Shown here one piece after another: positions 1 through 7,404 of a stretch of 32,059 nt of DNA. The DNA is from JAZUOT01 sp045604805. Lineage in GTDB: Bacteria > Bacillota > Clostridia > Oscillospirales > Acutalibacteraceae. Numbering within the stretch: the first letter of the stretch is position 1; the number at the start of each line of letters is the position of its first letter. The stretch covers positions 1 to 32,059 of the forward strand of contig JAZUOT010000016.1 of NCBI GenBank assembly GCA_045604805.1, in the 5' to 3' direction. The translations under genes were made by a program, and so were the position numbers. The notes beneath the pieces were generated by a model. The model ran no database searches, was not told the origin of the DNA, and saw only the letters and a list, made by a program, of their open reading frames with translations.

Positions 1-108
1 CCCCCCAGCTGCATAGCTACCCAGACCATGTATCAAAGGCTCACTAGAGCTAAATATGAGCAAAAACGATAATACCAATGCTGTTAATTTTAAAGCCAAT
101 CTGTTCAT
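1..108 (-). CDS. Secreted protein, N-terminus only (leaves the left edge)
   Basis: An ATG at 106-108 (minus strand) opens a frame that stays open for 36 codons to the window edge. The first residues, MNRLALKLTALVLSFLLIF, form a charged start followed by a hydrophobic core, and SSSEPLIHGLGSYAAGG follows, which fits a Sec signal peptide and the start of an exported domain. A G-rich stretch (GGGGGT) lies about nine bases upstream and could bind the ribosome. It is separated from the phage tail operon by two or more hairpins and repeats, so it is probably a separate host transcription unit. The mature domain is outside the window, so no function can be given. Confidence 0.55.
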   Translation of the reverse strand, partial: MNRLALKLTALVLSFLLIFSSSEPLIHGLGSYAAGG

Positions 109-128
109 AAAAAATTTACCCCCGTTTT

Positions 129-192
129 TTAGAAAGTTAGACTGTTAGAGAATTAGAGAATTAGAAAGTTGGAATGTTGGAGAGTTGGAGTA
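129..192. repeat. Eight 8-bp purine-rich tandem repeats
   Basis: Consecutive octads read TTAGAAAG, TTAGACTG, TTAGAGAA, TTAGAGAA, TTAGAAAG, TTGGAATG, TTGGAGAG, TTGGAGTA. Every unit begins TTRG and the phase never slips. The plus strand is almost free of C. The neighbouring block at 199-250 is roughly complementary, so the two could fold together. Confidence 0.85.
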
Positions 193-198
193 TCTAAC

Positions 199-250
199 TT
201 CTAACCTCTAACTTCTAACCTCTATCTTCTAACCTCTATCTTCTAATTTC
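199..250. repeat. 14-bp (2 x 7) pyrimidine-rich tandem repeat
   Basis: Three full 14-bp units (TTCTAACCTCTAAC, then TTCTAACCTCTATC twice) and a partial fourth (TTCTAATTTC). Each unit is two diverged heptads of the form YTCTAWC. The reverse complement (GTTAGAGGTTAGAA) resembles the octads at 129-192, so the whole block from 129 to 250 is an imperfect inverted pair. Confidence 0.85.
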
Positions 251-370
251 GTGCCCTTTCTACAAAATGTAGCACACATATACTAGATGTCTCCTATTCT
301 AGCTTAAATCGCGTCTTGTGTAAAGTGGAAACGAGTAGGGGTTTTCGCTTACTAATTCTGATAATCAAAA

Positions 371-402
371 GCAGAGCGGGAAAAACTTTTTTCCCGCTCT
401 GC
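371..402 (-). terminator. Strong hairpin, likely second terminator of the phage operon
   Basis: GCAGAGCGGGAAAAA at 371-385 is perfectly complementary to 388-402. Read on the minus strand, the hairpin is followed by TTTTGATT, as expected of an intrinsic terminator. It sits about 155 bases past the end of the fibre gene. Confidence 0.7.
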
Positions 403-410
403 CACATCAA

Positions 411-445
411 TTATTAATTATTAATTATAAATTATTAATTTTTAA
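411..445. repeat. Five AT-only heptad repeats
   Basis: In-phase heptads TTATTAA, TTATTAA, TTATAAA, TTATTAA, TTTTTAA directly follow the hairpin at 371-402. The unit length matches the heptads at 199-250 and 30231-30258. Confidence 0.75.
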
Positions 446-486
446 TTGTTCTGCCAACTGCGCCCTTGTGAACTTTCACCACAGAC

Positions 487-504
487 TGACGGGCATGCCC
501 GTCA
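487..504. repeat. Perfect 18-bp palindrome
   Basis: TGACGGGCATGCCCGTCA reads the same on both strands. It is GC-rich in an AT-rich context and lies between two terminator-like hairpins. It may be a third part of the termination region or a protein-binding site. Confidence 0.6.
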
Positions 505-513
505 TACAAATAA

Positions 514-537
514 AGGCAAAGGTTTTAGCCTTTGCCT
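514..537 (-). terminator. Intrinsic terminator directly after the tail fibre gene
   Basis: AGGCAAAGG (514-522) pairs perfectly with CCTTTGCCT (529-537) around a six-base loop. On the minus strand the stem is followed by TTTATTTG. It starts 20 bases after the stop codon at 558, so it most likely ends the head-tail operon. Confidence 0.75.
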
Positions 538-557
538 AAGTTTTAGCTTGTGAAATT

Positions 558-1040
558 TTACCTAAAAGCTATATATACATATTGTCCACCGTCTTGGTTA
601 AGATTTACAAAGACGTTTCTACTAGGCGTACCAGTAGTTTGTTTTACGGTAAATGAATTTTCGCCTATACTGAGCCCTGCAGTACCGATACTTGCACCTT
701 GTCTGTATATTGCTATACCCGCATGGCACACCGTGTAAGAATTATCATAGTCAAACTCAATAGGTCCGTAGTTTTTCTGATAGTATATCAGCATAGAAGG
801 GGTAAAATCCAGGGTATATGTTTGTGCGCTTTCACCGTCGCCCGCTGTTGTATCTGATATAAACATTTCAGAAAGCTTAGCTTTTTCATCACTTGTAACA
901 TGGACTGCTGTATCAGCTAAGTGCGTAGCTATAGCTGTGTCAATAATTTCATTATCATAAACAAAATCGCTTCTCGTTGGCTGGTCAGAACCTAACCAAC
1001 TATTCAAATTTAAATTAGGGGTTTTGTTTGTACTTGCCAT
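558..1040 (-). CDS. Short phage tail fibre or tail-tip protein
   Basis: This 160-residue protein is the last gene of the structural operon. Residues 10-60 contain the pattern NLNSWLGSDQPTRSDFVYDN, then ID-x5-H and a second His/Thr/Ser stretch ending in EKAKL, which is common at the start of fibres in Clostridia prophages, where it anchors the fibre to the baseplate. The remaining roughly 100 residues are Gly/Ser/Thr/Tyr-rich and look like a small beta-structured distal domain. A GGAGGAG binding site precedes the ATG. It follows the tail protein I gene by 12 bases, the usual order of I then fibre. It is short for a receptor-binding fibre, and no fibre-assembly chaperone follows; a terminator does. 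The host target cannot be read from the sequence. Confidence 0.75.
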   Translation of the reverse strand: MASTNKTPNLNLNSWLGSDQPTRSDFVYDNEIIDTAIATHLADTAVHVTSDEKAKLSEMFISDTTAGDGESAQTYTLDFTPSMLIYYQKNYGPIEFDYDNSYTVCHAGIAIYRQGASIGTAGLSIGENSFTVKQTTGTPSRNVFVNLNQDGGQYVYIAFR

Positions 1041-1052
1041 AAAATCTCCTCC

Positions 1053-1637
1053 TTAAATAACACTGTTGTAAACATCTATTTCGTCCCAGCTTAGAGCTTT
1101 TGAATCCATATAATCAAAAGTATTCAAAAGCGCATCTATGTCGTCCCAACAAAAACTTCTAAAATCGAATATTACTTCCAAATGTGCTGGTAAAAATTCC
1201 TCCGCAGCTGCTAAAACCTCATCCCTGGACTCAAATTCGTCCAGAAGATTCACACACTGAACATATATGCTTTCGCCGTTGAAATGCTCATCTATCTTAG
1301 CTTCTATCCCACAGGCAAGTAATGCCCTTTCAATGTCTGCTTTTGTGAAATCATTAGCTGTTATAGAGTTTCTATAGTTTAGCATTGCTCTCCTGTCATT
1401 TATATCTACAGAATCTTTTATTCTTCCTGATAAACGTTCTCTAAAAGCTAAACCATAACTTTCAGCTGTAGCAACAAAAGCTTCTTTCTCTAGAGTTTCT
1501 AGCTTGGTCGCTAAAATATTAAGTCCTGCTGCGTATGCTTTTAGTTCAGCATCTACCAAGGTGTTACCATTTAGCAGATAGAGATTTAGAGGTCTTAGTT
1601 TTTGCTGCAATTTCACAAACTGTTCTTGCAAGCTCAT
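1053..1637 (-). CDS. Phage tail protein I (XkdU/gpI-like baseplate wedge)
   Basis: The protein is 194 residues from the ATG at 1637, which has GAGG nine bases upstream and lies one base past the stop of the baseplate J gene. A GTG at 1652 would add five residues but would overlap that stop. The sequence resembles the DUF2313/gpI family of contractile tails: an N-terminal helical part (QEQFVKLQQKLRPLNLYLLNG region), a central helical segment, and a C-terminal part with two repeated short units, FCWDDIDALLN and LSWDEIDVYN, near the end. This protein joins the wedge made by baseplate J and links to the fibre, which matches its position between those genes. The assignment rests on order plus general similarity. 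Confidence 0.8.
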   Translation of the reverse strand: MSLQEQFVKLQQKLRPLNLYLLNGNTLVDAELKAYAAGLNILATKLETLEKEAFVATAESYGLAFRERLSGRIKDSVDINDRRAMLNYRNSITANDFTKADIERALLACGIEAKIDEHFNGESIYVQCVNLLDEFESRDEVLAAAEEFLPAHLEVIFDFRSFCWDDIDALLNTFDYMDSKALSWDEIDVYNSVI

Positions 1638-1638
1638 T

Positions 1639-2706
1639 TTAACTAGCCTCACTTATTTGGAAGTTATTAATAACACCCAGCTGTGTGTCATTAAGCTTCA
1701 TATCACCACATAAAACTCTATCAAAATTATAGTTAGCGATACCGTCTATGTGATATATAACTTCGCCTATATCCGCCAAAAGAACATTTTGCCCTATACG
1801 CAAAGTGTCAAAATAAGCTCTAATAGCCTGTTTGCATTCCTCTATAACTTCAGAAGCTATGTAACCATGTTCTACAGTAATATAAGCTATAACATTTGAT
1901 TTTACCAGCTCTGGAGATTTAACACTTACATTGACGTTTATCTCTCTAAGCTCATTAAGCTCGCTTTCTATCTGTTGCATAAGTTCCTCAGAACAAACAG
2001 CAGAATGCCCAGCAACATAGACATCTACGCTCCCATTTCCCTGTGCTCTTGCTACTGCACTTGCAGAGTATACATCTTCATACTCAAGTGCTTTAGCCTT
2101 ATAAAAAGCTGTATTAGTTCCGTTTGCGATGTTTTTATAGCTGTCGATAATTCTCTCGCGGAGTTCTTGGTCACTTTCAGCTTCATAGCCTCCACTGAAA
2201 GCTTCCTTATTTGTAACATGTATGATTCCTGATGGCGGAGACACAAAGACTGTAACCGTATCAGCTGCCACATTACCTATAATACCGCCCAGCTCCGCTG
2301 TGGCTTTTACATCAACCGAAAGGCTATCTTTAGCTAATGTCACTTGTTCATCTGTAATTATTTTTACACCATCTGAGCTAGCTGTAGAACATATGACACC
2401 TTTATTTATAACTACATCATGATCTAGGGCTGTATCTCTTGAAAACGTCAAAACACCTGTTGCGTGTAAAGCTTTTTTCCGCTCTATGCCTCTTTCCTGC
2501 GCATGGTAGTCTAAATATTCTCCACTTGCTGTTTGAGGAAAAACCTGCTGTTTTAGCCAATCTACATTAGTACATGCAGAATATATTTCTCCAGCTAGAA
2601 CTTTTAGCCTGATTCCAATATCAGAAGCATCGTCAGCTGAGAAACCTGCTTCTGCTTTAAATTTTTCCTGCATTTTAGTTAATATCTCTTCATAAGTTTC
2701 ACTCAT
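1639..2706 (-). CDS. Baseplate J-like protein (XkdT-like wedge)
   Basis: This 355-residue protein carries the clear features of the baseplate J family. An N-terminal helical region is followed by LKQQVFPQTASGEYLDYHAQERGIERK (residues about 50-75), the family signature around GEYLD and the ERG/R region. Then comes a beta-rich domain with GGIIGNVAADTV and the GGYEAESDQELRERI motif near residue 170-185, and a C-terminal domain containing GQNVLLADIGEVIYHIDGI. In contractile phages this is the main wedge subunit that couples the hub to the fibres. Its ATG overlaps the stop of the gp25-like gene, which indicates translational coupling. Length is normal for the family. Confidence 0.92.
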   Translation of the reverse strand: MSETYEEILTKMQEKFKAEAGFSADDASDIGIRLKVLAGEIYSACTNVDWLKQQVFPQTASGEYLDYHAQERGIERKKALHATGVLTFSRDTALDHDVVINKGVICSTASSDGVKIITDEQVTLAKDSLSVDVKATAELGGIIGNVAADTVTVFVSPPSGIIHVTNKEAFSGGYEAESDQELRERIIDSYKNIANGTNTAFYKAKALEYEDVYSASAVARAQGNGSVDVYVAGHSAVCSEELMQQIESELNELREINVNVSVKSPELVKSNVIAYITVEHGYIASEVIEECKQAIRAYFDTLRIGQNVLLADIGEVIYHIDGIANYNFDRVLCGDMKLNDTQLGVINNFQISEAS

Positions 2707-3059
2707 ACACTCACCTCCAAATTAGCTGTTGTGTTGTCAGCTTTTAAATTTACATTCAAAAGAAGTTTGTCACCTTGATTACTACTGCTTATGTCTACAC
2801 CCAATACACTCAGTTGAGATATAGGTTTTAGAGCTTCTACTACTTTTCTGAAAGCCATTTCTTTTAGCGTAGTTCCATTTGAATAGGAAGAACGCAGTTT
2901 ATAAAGCTCACTACCAAGTTCTCTATCGTAAATAAAACTGCCCTTTTTCACACAAAGACGTATCAAAGCTCTTTGTAATAATTCTTCTATATTGTTTATA
3001 CATATAGGTTGTCCATTTGATCTAGTCAAAAAGTCACCATTATTTAAAGCTGTATCCAT
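2703..3059 (-). CDS. gp25-like baseplate wedge protein (XkdS-like, DUF2634)
   Basis: The protein is 118 residues. It starts with MDTALNNGDFLTRSNGQPIC and contains LLQRALIRLCVKKGSFIYDRELGSELYKL, the typical core of gp25/XkdS proteins, in which the wedge contacts the first sheath ring and helps start contraction. AAAGGAGG precedes the ATG by a few bases. It lies between the spike gene and baseplate J, the usual order in PBSX-type tails, and its end overlaps the start of baseplate J by four bases. Confidence 0.85.
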   Translation of the reverse strand: MDTALNNGDFLTRSNGQPICINNIEELLQRALIRLCVKKGSFIYDRELGSELYKLRSSYSNGTTLKEMAFRKVVEALKPISQLSVLGVDISSSNQGDKLLLNVNLKADNTTANLEVSV

Positions 3060-3078
3060 TTTGCCTCCTTTGAAAAAA

Positions 3079-3420
3079 TCAATATTCTGTTCCGTTTATG
3101 TAGACACGGCCTGAAATATGAATACTGCCATCGTTTTTTAAAGTTATGCTGCCATCACCGGAGTATAGCATTATTTCGCCTTCATTTAGGGATTTTTCAG
3201 AGACGGCTGTTCCCAAAGCAACAACTTTATTGCCTATAGGTAAAAGCACACATTCTTTCCCCCTAGTTGGAACATAAGCTATCCCTTCAGGTGCTAAGAG
3301 CGAAATATCCCTATATTCATCAGAACCTTGTACAGTTATGTTGCTTCCAGAGCTGGTAACTTCAGCGCTACAAGAACTATTTTTCTTTTTGCTTTGAGAT
3401 ATTTTTTTCGAAAGCCACAT
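3079..3420 (-). CDS. Small baseplate spike protein (gpV/Mu gp45-like)
   Basis: The 113-residue protein has an OB-like half with GIAYVPTRGKECVLLPIGNKVVALG (about residues 43-68) and a C-terminal repeat-like beta strand series, GEIMLYSGDGSITLKNDGSIHISGRVYINGTEY, typical of the trimeric beta-helix tip of Mu gp45-type spikes. These proteins cap the tube and pierce the target envelope. It follows the hub gene and precedes gp25, as expected. It is smaller than most gpV proteins (about 190-210 residues) and its N-terminus is short, Ser/Lys-rich and low in complexity, so it looks like a minimal spike. I see no His-x-His iron-binding tip. Confidence 0.75.
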   Translation of the reverse strand: MWLSKKISQSKKKNSSCSAEVTSSGSNITVQGSDEYRDISLLAPEGIAYVPTRGKECVLLPIGNKVVALGTAVSEKSLNEGEIMLYSGDGSITLKNDGSIHISGRVYINGTEY

Positions 3421-3425
3421 ATTTT

Positions 3426-4388
3426 TTAAACCTTCTTTCTCAAGCTTATATCACATTTTTCTAAATCTCCATCAAGAGAGTAACCTATAGATGCTACATA
3501 GAGTCCAGGTATGTAGCCCACTATGCTATCATCAACTGTAGCACTGTCAAAAAGCTCTAAAAATATATCCCCCGGGCAAATGAGCTTTAGCTCGAAAGAA
3601 TCTTTGTTGCTTTCCTCTATGATTTTCTGAGCTACAAATGCTGGGCTATCTGAATTTACACAGTCTATATATCTTTTTCTTTCTACCTCTCTGCTGGAAC
3701 AATTAATATTATCAGCCTTTGTGGAGTATGTTCCATCTTTGCTGCAACGCATATTTACCTGTGAAATAAGCTTATAGCGTTTTATATTGCTACTTATGTA
3801 GCTATAATTATTCTGCTCTAAATCTTTGTTCGAGAAATAAAGTTCCTGCTCACTATATTTATCGCTAGCATCTATGAATCTCGCAGGACTTACCCTTAAT
3901 TTTTTGTTTAGATATTCTCTACAGAAAGTATCTATAACTTCCCATTCGCTCATGCCTTTACTAACCTGAAATACACTGGAAAAGCTTTCATCGCTACCTT
4001 TGTAGCCCTTGAAACCATACTGCTTAGCATGGTGTTCAAATATTGATTTAAGGGATGGAATACTATAGCTTCCGGGTTTAGCTTCATTATCAAGCAACAA
4101 AGCAGCATAGCTTCTAGCATGAAGCTCTAGCACGCAAGCGCTACTGGAACATTTGCATATTTGCTCATCTAAGATACCATCAAAAATCAGCCTGTTTTTT
4201 TCATTATCATAAGCTTTTATATATTTTATCTCAGGGAAATTTTCGCTATCAGTTTTACTATTTATGTCTATCGGGAAAACAACATTAAGATAATCTGCTG
4301 GTGCATCTTCATCCATTTGTAGTTTTACTGAAAGAGGTTCAGGCATATCAAAAGTTCTGTTGTTTATATCTATACACTCGTATATCAC
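3426..4388 (-). CDS. Baseplate hub protein (XkdQ/gpD-like)
   Basis: A 320-residue protein beginning with GTG (the ATA-TAC that follows encodes IY), overlapping the stop of the LysM gene by four bases. The N-terminus has a beta-rich domain (PLSVKLQMDEDAPADYLNVVFP), followed by FDGILDEQ and YAALLLDNEA at about residues 70-105, then the EWEVIDTFCREYL segment. This layout fits the XkdQ/late control D family, which forms the hub that holds the spike under the tube. The length is close to the family norm. Its partners lie on either side: the LysM protein upstream, the spike downstream. Confidence 0.82.
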   Translation of the reverse strand: MIYECIDINNRTFDMPEPLSVKLQMDEDAPADYLNVVFPIDINSKTDSENFPEIKYIKAYDNEKNRLIFDGILDEQICKCSSSACVLELHARSYAALLLDNEAKPGSYSIPSLKSIFEHHAKQYGFKGYKGSDESFSSVFQVSKGMSEWEVIDTFCREYLNKKLRVSPARFIDASDKYSEQELYFSNKDLEQNNYSYISSNIKRYKLISQVNMRCSKDGTYSTKADNINCSSREVERKRYIDCVNSDSPAFVAQKIIEESNKDSFELKLICPGDIFLELFDSATVDDSIVGYIPGLYVASIGYSLDGDLEKCDISLRKKV

Positions 4389-4906
4389 TGTAACATCACC
4401 CTGTCTCCGACTTTTAATTCATCTACTCTCTTTATATGCGGGTTTAAATTCAAAAGTTCTTTGACAGTTTTATTGTAAAGTCTTGCAATATCAAATATAG
4501 TTTCGCCTTCTTTTACGACATGGTAAGTAGCAACTAAGGCTTCTGACTGAGGTTTAGTTTCCATATCTTCCCAGAATTCAAAATAATAAGATATGCTTTT
4601 AGGGCCGGGTTCACAGCTCATGTTAAGTTTTTTGAAAACTGCTAAAAATGTCCCAACATCTGTAATGCTTAAATAACCGCTATCATTTTCTTTATATAGC
4701 TCGCAAAGCCTGCTATACTGCTCAAAACAATCCGGACCAAAAAATTCACCATTTCCGCTTATTACCCTTTTAGAGCATTTTAGGTTTTGCAAAACTGTAC
4801 CGACAAATGGTATTTTGAGTTCACTGATATCCTTTTTTTGTTCTATCTTTAGCTGCTTAGGGTCATATGGCCACTCATAGTTTTTAAATTTCATTTTAGC
4901 TTTCAT
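4385..4906 (-). CDS. LysM-containing tail/baseplate protein (XkdP-like)
   Basis: The 173-residue protein ends in a clear LysM domain (about residues 127-173): YHVVKEGETIFDIARLYNKTV, then ELLNLNPHI and LKVGDRVML. The first 120 residues are a beta-rich domain starting KFKNYEWPYDPKQLKI, as in XkdP-type proteins that connect the tube initiator to the hub; some bind peptidoglycan through LysM. GGAGGTCA lies six bases before the ATG. In PBSX-like phages this gene follows the tape-measure gene directly; here it follows a 76-codon gene whose stop overlaps its start by four bases. Confidence 0.85.
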   Translation of the reverse strand: MKAKMKFKNYEWPYDPKQLKIEQKKDISELKIPFVGTVLQNLKCSKRVISGNGEFFGPDCFEQYSRLCELYKENDSGYLSITDVGTFLAVFKKLNMSCEPGPKSISYYFEFWEDMETKPQSEALVATYHVVKEGETIFDIARLYNKTVKELLNLNPHIKRVDELKVGDRVMLQ

Positions 4907-5133
4907 AGAGTGACCTCCTGAAAATTAATATATCTTCTTGAGTCTCGCTCAAAATCATCAGAAATATTATTTGCATCAACATAATAAATATTTTGCTTCA
5001 AAATGCTTTCGCTTGTCTGCGTTTTTATTTTAGACCTGTCCCAATTCAATATTGATTTATTAGAAATAAATTCAGCCTCTCTAGCCTTTGTGCTGTTTTC
5101 TTTGATTTTAAGTTTTATTTTTTTTATAGCCAT
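4903..5133 (-). CDS. Small unknown protein in the tape-measure position
   Basis: A 76-residue, very basic N-terminus (MAIKKIKLKIKENSTKAREA) followed by a polar region with NIYYVDANNISDDFERD. I do not recognise a family. Its start overlaps the stop of the tube gene by one base and its stop overlaps the LysM gene by four, so it is tightly coupled to tail translation. In most contractile phages this interval holds a tail assembly chaperone (about 130 residues) and a tape measure of 600-1500 residues. This protein has no long coiled coil or hydrophobic segments, so it cannot be a normal tape measure. It could be a reduced chaperone, a tube initiator or a new connector. Confidence 0.7.
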   Translation of the reverse strand: MAIKKIKLKIKENSTKAREAEFISNKSILNWDRSKIKTQTSESILKQNIYYVDANNISDDFERDSRRYINFQEVTL

Positions 5134-5522
5134 CAGGATTCAAGCTCCATTCTATGAGAAGCTATAAGCGAAACTCCCTCTAAAACAGTATCATTTATGC
5201 TGGCACTTTCGTTTATCTCTGACCACTCACAGCCGGAATAAACTATTCTTTTGCCAGGCTTTACTATAACTAAGTTGAAATTACTTAAGGAATAAAAATC
5301 AATATTCGAAATTAAAGAAGAGTTTTGCACATACACTTTCGAAAGTTCTATATAGTGTTTAGTTTTGCCCTCTATACAAGCCACAGGTTCGCTTTGCCCA
5401 AAAGCTTCTATGTAGCGGCTTTCTTTTATAGTGTGGCATTTATAAGCTTCGACAACAGCAAGCTTTATGCCATTTACTTCTATGTAAATATCTTTGCTAG
5501 TAGGAAAGTTTATTTTCACCAT
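5133..5522 (-). CDS. Putative tail tube protein
   Basis: The 129-residue protein follows the sheath gene by 12 bases, with GGAGGG before its ATG. The sequence is dominated by alternating beta patterns, including IYIEVNGIKLAVVEAY near the start, HYIELSKVYV in the middle and WSEINESASINDTVLEGVSL near the end. Small size, beta-rich profile and place after the sheath fit the tube protein family (XkdM-like), which forms the inner channel. I assign it mainly from gene order; no single diagnostic motif is visible. Confidence 0.65.
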   Translation of the reverse strand: MVKINFPTSKDIYIEVNGIKLAVVEAYKCHTIKESRYIEAFGQSEPVACIEGKTKHYIELSKVYVQNSSLISNIDFYSLSNFNLVIVKPGKRIVYSGCEWSEINESASINDTVLEGVSLIASHRMELES

Positions 5523-5534
5523 AATATCCCTCCT

Positions 5535-6572
5535 TTAAACACTGATATAAGCTGTAATAAGAATTTGACTCACAGATTGGGCTGCCGTAAATTCTAATTC
5601 TACTAAACAAGCGGTAGGATCATCTTTATCCACCGTGACTACTGGCGTTTGATAAGAATAAATGATTTCATTATTTTTCTTTTCTTCCAAAACTACACAG
5701 GCCTGTGTTGCTATCGCTGTTCTTGTAGCTTCATTATTTTTAGAATGAGATACCATAGCTTTTAGAGCTTGCCGAATGTCTTTTATGACATCATCTATTA
5801 TCAAAACTACATTTATATCATGAAACGTTCTGTCACTTACTCCATCTGTATGAGTTCTAGTACTTACGGCTCGAACTACTTCTATAGAACCTGCTATTGT
5901 TTCAAATACAGTTACACCCGCCTGCAAATAGCTATCTATTTCATCTTCGCTTAAAGCTCTATCTAAGTTTGAGATACCACTCAAAGCTGTACCATTCAGG
6001 CTTTGGCTGGGGTCATCAAAGCTTACTATTTTTCCGGCTAATGCAGCAGCCAAAAAACAGCTACTACTTATTTCATCGATAGCATCGCTTACTTTTTGTG
6101 ATATAAGCATCAGCCTTTCGCAATTAGAAATGCTTGCAAAGCTTTCTGCATATGATTCCTCACAGGCAGCTATAGCTATGCGTTCTCTAGACTTTTCAGA
6201 TGAGTTGACAACTGATTCCTTTAATAGACTATTTATTTCTTCTGAAGTGCTATCGCAAATGACACAGCTTATATGTTCTGTATTTTCCAGAAGAGCAAAA
6301 GCCTTTTGATATTCTTCTGTACTGCCATTTGCAGCACTAGCACATATGATTTTATTAGCTCCATTTGAAAGGGCTAAACAGCATAGCCTATACATAAGTC
6401 CAGCTTCACCAAAATACATTTTAGCCTCAGAAGTCCTACTTACTTCGTATGTCTGCTTTGTAGAAGCTACACTATTTGCAGCTACTATTCCAACACAAGC
6501 TGTACTGTTTCCCTTATATATACCTGACGATACATATTCTGAGTAAACACCAGGTCTTTGACTTGCTATCAT
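5535..6572 (-). CDS. Contractile tail sheath protein (XkdK-like)
   Basis: The 345-residue protein starts with MIASQRPGVYSEYVSSG, the sheath pattern in which PGVY follows a short N-terminal arm. Later come an inner domain with NGANKIICASAANG, a stretch with SFDDPSQSLNGTALSG (about residues 190-205) and a C-terminal domain, VSTRTHTDGVSDRTFHDINV, followed by KDIRQAL and a final beta strand. Both arms (needed for the handshake mesh between subunits) appear present. It is short compared with common sheaths of 350-490 residues, suggesting a minimal form without surface domains. The ATG overlaps the previous stop (ATGA). It marks the tail as contractile. Confidence 0.88.
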   Translation of the reverse strand: MIASQRPGVYSEYVSSGIYKGNSTACVGIVAANSVASTKQTYEVSRTSEAKMYFGEAGLMYRLCCLALSNGANKIICASAANGSTEEYQKAFALLENTEHISCVICDSTSEEINSLLKESVVNSSEKSRERIAIAACEESYAESFASISNCERLMLISQKVSDAIDEISSSCFLAAALAGKIVSFDDPSQSLNGTALSGISNLDRALSEDEIDSYLQAGVTVFETIAGSIEVVRAVSTRTHTDGVSDRTFHDINVVLIIDDVIKDIRQALKAMVSHSKNNEATRTAIATQACVVLEEKKNNEIIYSYQTPVVTVDKDDPTACLVELEFTAAQSVSQILITAYISV

Positions 6573-7060
6573 GAATACACTCCCCTTACAACGATATTGC
6601 TTATTGCTGTTTCATCTATCTCTCTTGAAATAGCAAAGTTAAATTTCAGCTTGCCTTTTATGATGAAAGCAAAAGACTTTGCGTCATATACTTGCTCTTC
6701 TGCTTCTATAGAAACAGCCCTTTCATTCACACTTTGATCAAATAGCAAAGCTTCACAGATCCTATCAAAAGCCTCTACTCCGCTTTTTCCTGTGAGTTTC
6801 TGCGGTGTGCATATTTCAAAATTCACGGTGAATTCTGATTTTTTAGAATATAACTCCTGCTGAGTATTGGCTCCAAAAAAATCGCCAAATGCACAGTTAT
6901 TTATTTTTATTCCTCCAAAGCCAAATACTGCTGTTATGCAAAGTGATGGATTAGGCTTTGCGATATTGTCATAAGCTGAGCGAAATTTTATATCAGAAAG
7001 AGAAGGAACTGAACTTAACTTTTCTATTAATTCATTTATTAAAGAATCAAAGACTGCCAA
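6569..7060 (-). CDS. Tail completion/terminator-like protein
   Basis: I choose a TTG start at 7060 because AGGAGG (7068-7073) lies exactly seven bases upstream and the previous gene stops at 7063. A farther ATG at 7099 would overlap that gene by 37 bases. The product is then 163 residues, beginning LAVFDSLINELIEKLSSVP. It is a helix-then-beta protein with NPSLCITAVFGFGGIKI and ends in VVRGVYS. Its place between the neck gene and the sheath fits the XkdJ-type tail completion proteins that cap the tube at the neck. The family is assigned by position and general form. Confidence 0.65.
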   Translation of the reverse strand: MAVFDSLINELIEKLSSVPSLSDIKFRSAYDNIAKPNPSLCITAVFGFGGIKINNCAFGDFFGANTQQELYSKKSEFTVNFEICTPQKLTGKSGVEAFDRICEALLFDQSVNERAVSIEAEEQVYDAKSFAFIIKGKLKFNFAISREIDETAISNIVVRGVYS

Positions 7061-7062
7061 AT

Positions 7063-7404
7063 TTATTCCTCCTCTACACATTTTTGTAGTAGTGCCCATA
7101 TATATATGACTTCAGAACCGTAGCATACTTTTTCCACTCTTTTTACAACGTATTTGCCGCTTGTGGCTGTTATGGTCGAATCATAAGTTAAAAGCTCAAT
7201 TCCTACATCCGGCTTACCTATGTAAATATAACTATTGCCATTGTAATAGCCTTCGGGTACATACAAATTTTCAAAGTACGAAGAATTCTTGTATCTGAGC
7301 GGTTGTATTACAGCTAATGTCGAGTAAGTAGTACCGTCTTTTTCCAAAGTTATTTCTTCGCCGCATTTTTCTATAGAACGCTGGGCACAGTTTTTTATGT
7401 TCAT
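7063..7404 (-). CDS. Head-tail connector / minor neck protein
   Basis: A 113-residue protein starting MNIKNCAQRSIEKCGEEITLEK. It has a helix and then short beta strands (YSTLAVIQPLRYKN, SYIYIGKPDVGIEL, KYVVKRVEKVCYGSEVIYIWALLQKC), like head-closure or YqbH/XkdH-type neck proteins that stop DNA leakage and bind the tail. AGGTGAGG precedes the ATG, and its start overlaps the preceding connector gene by four bases. Identity comes from size, fold pattern and order. Confidence 0.65.
   Translation of the reverse strand: MNIKNCAQRSIEKCGEEITLEKDGTTYSTLAVIQPLRYKNSSYFENLYVPEGYYNGNSYIYIGKPDVGIELLTYDSTITATSGKYVVKRVEKVCYGSEVIYIWALLQKCVEEE

Noticed and set aside
129..250. Possible CRISPR array
   Set aside because: Units are 7-8 bp and contiguous, without spacers of constant length, and no cas gene lies nearby.
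550..738. 62-codon plus-strand frame opposite the tail fibre gene
   Set aside because: It is a shadow of the fibre gene and overlaps the terminator region; no protein features.
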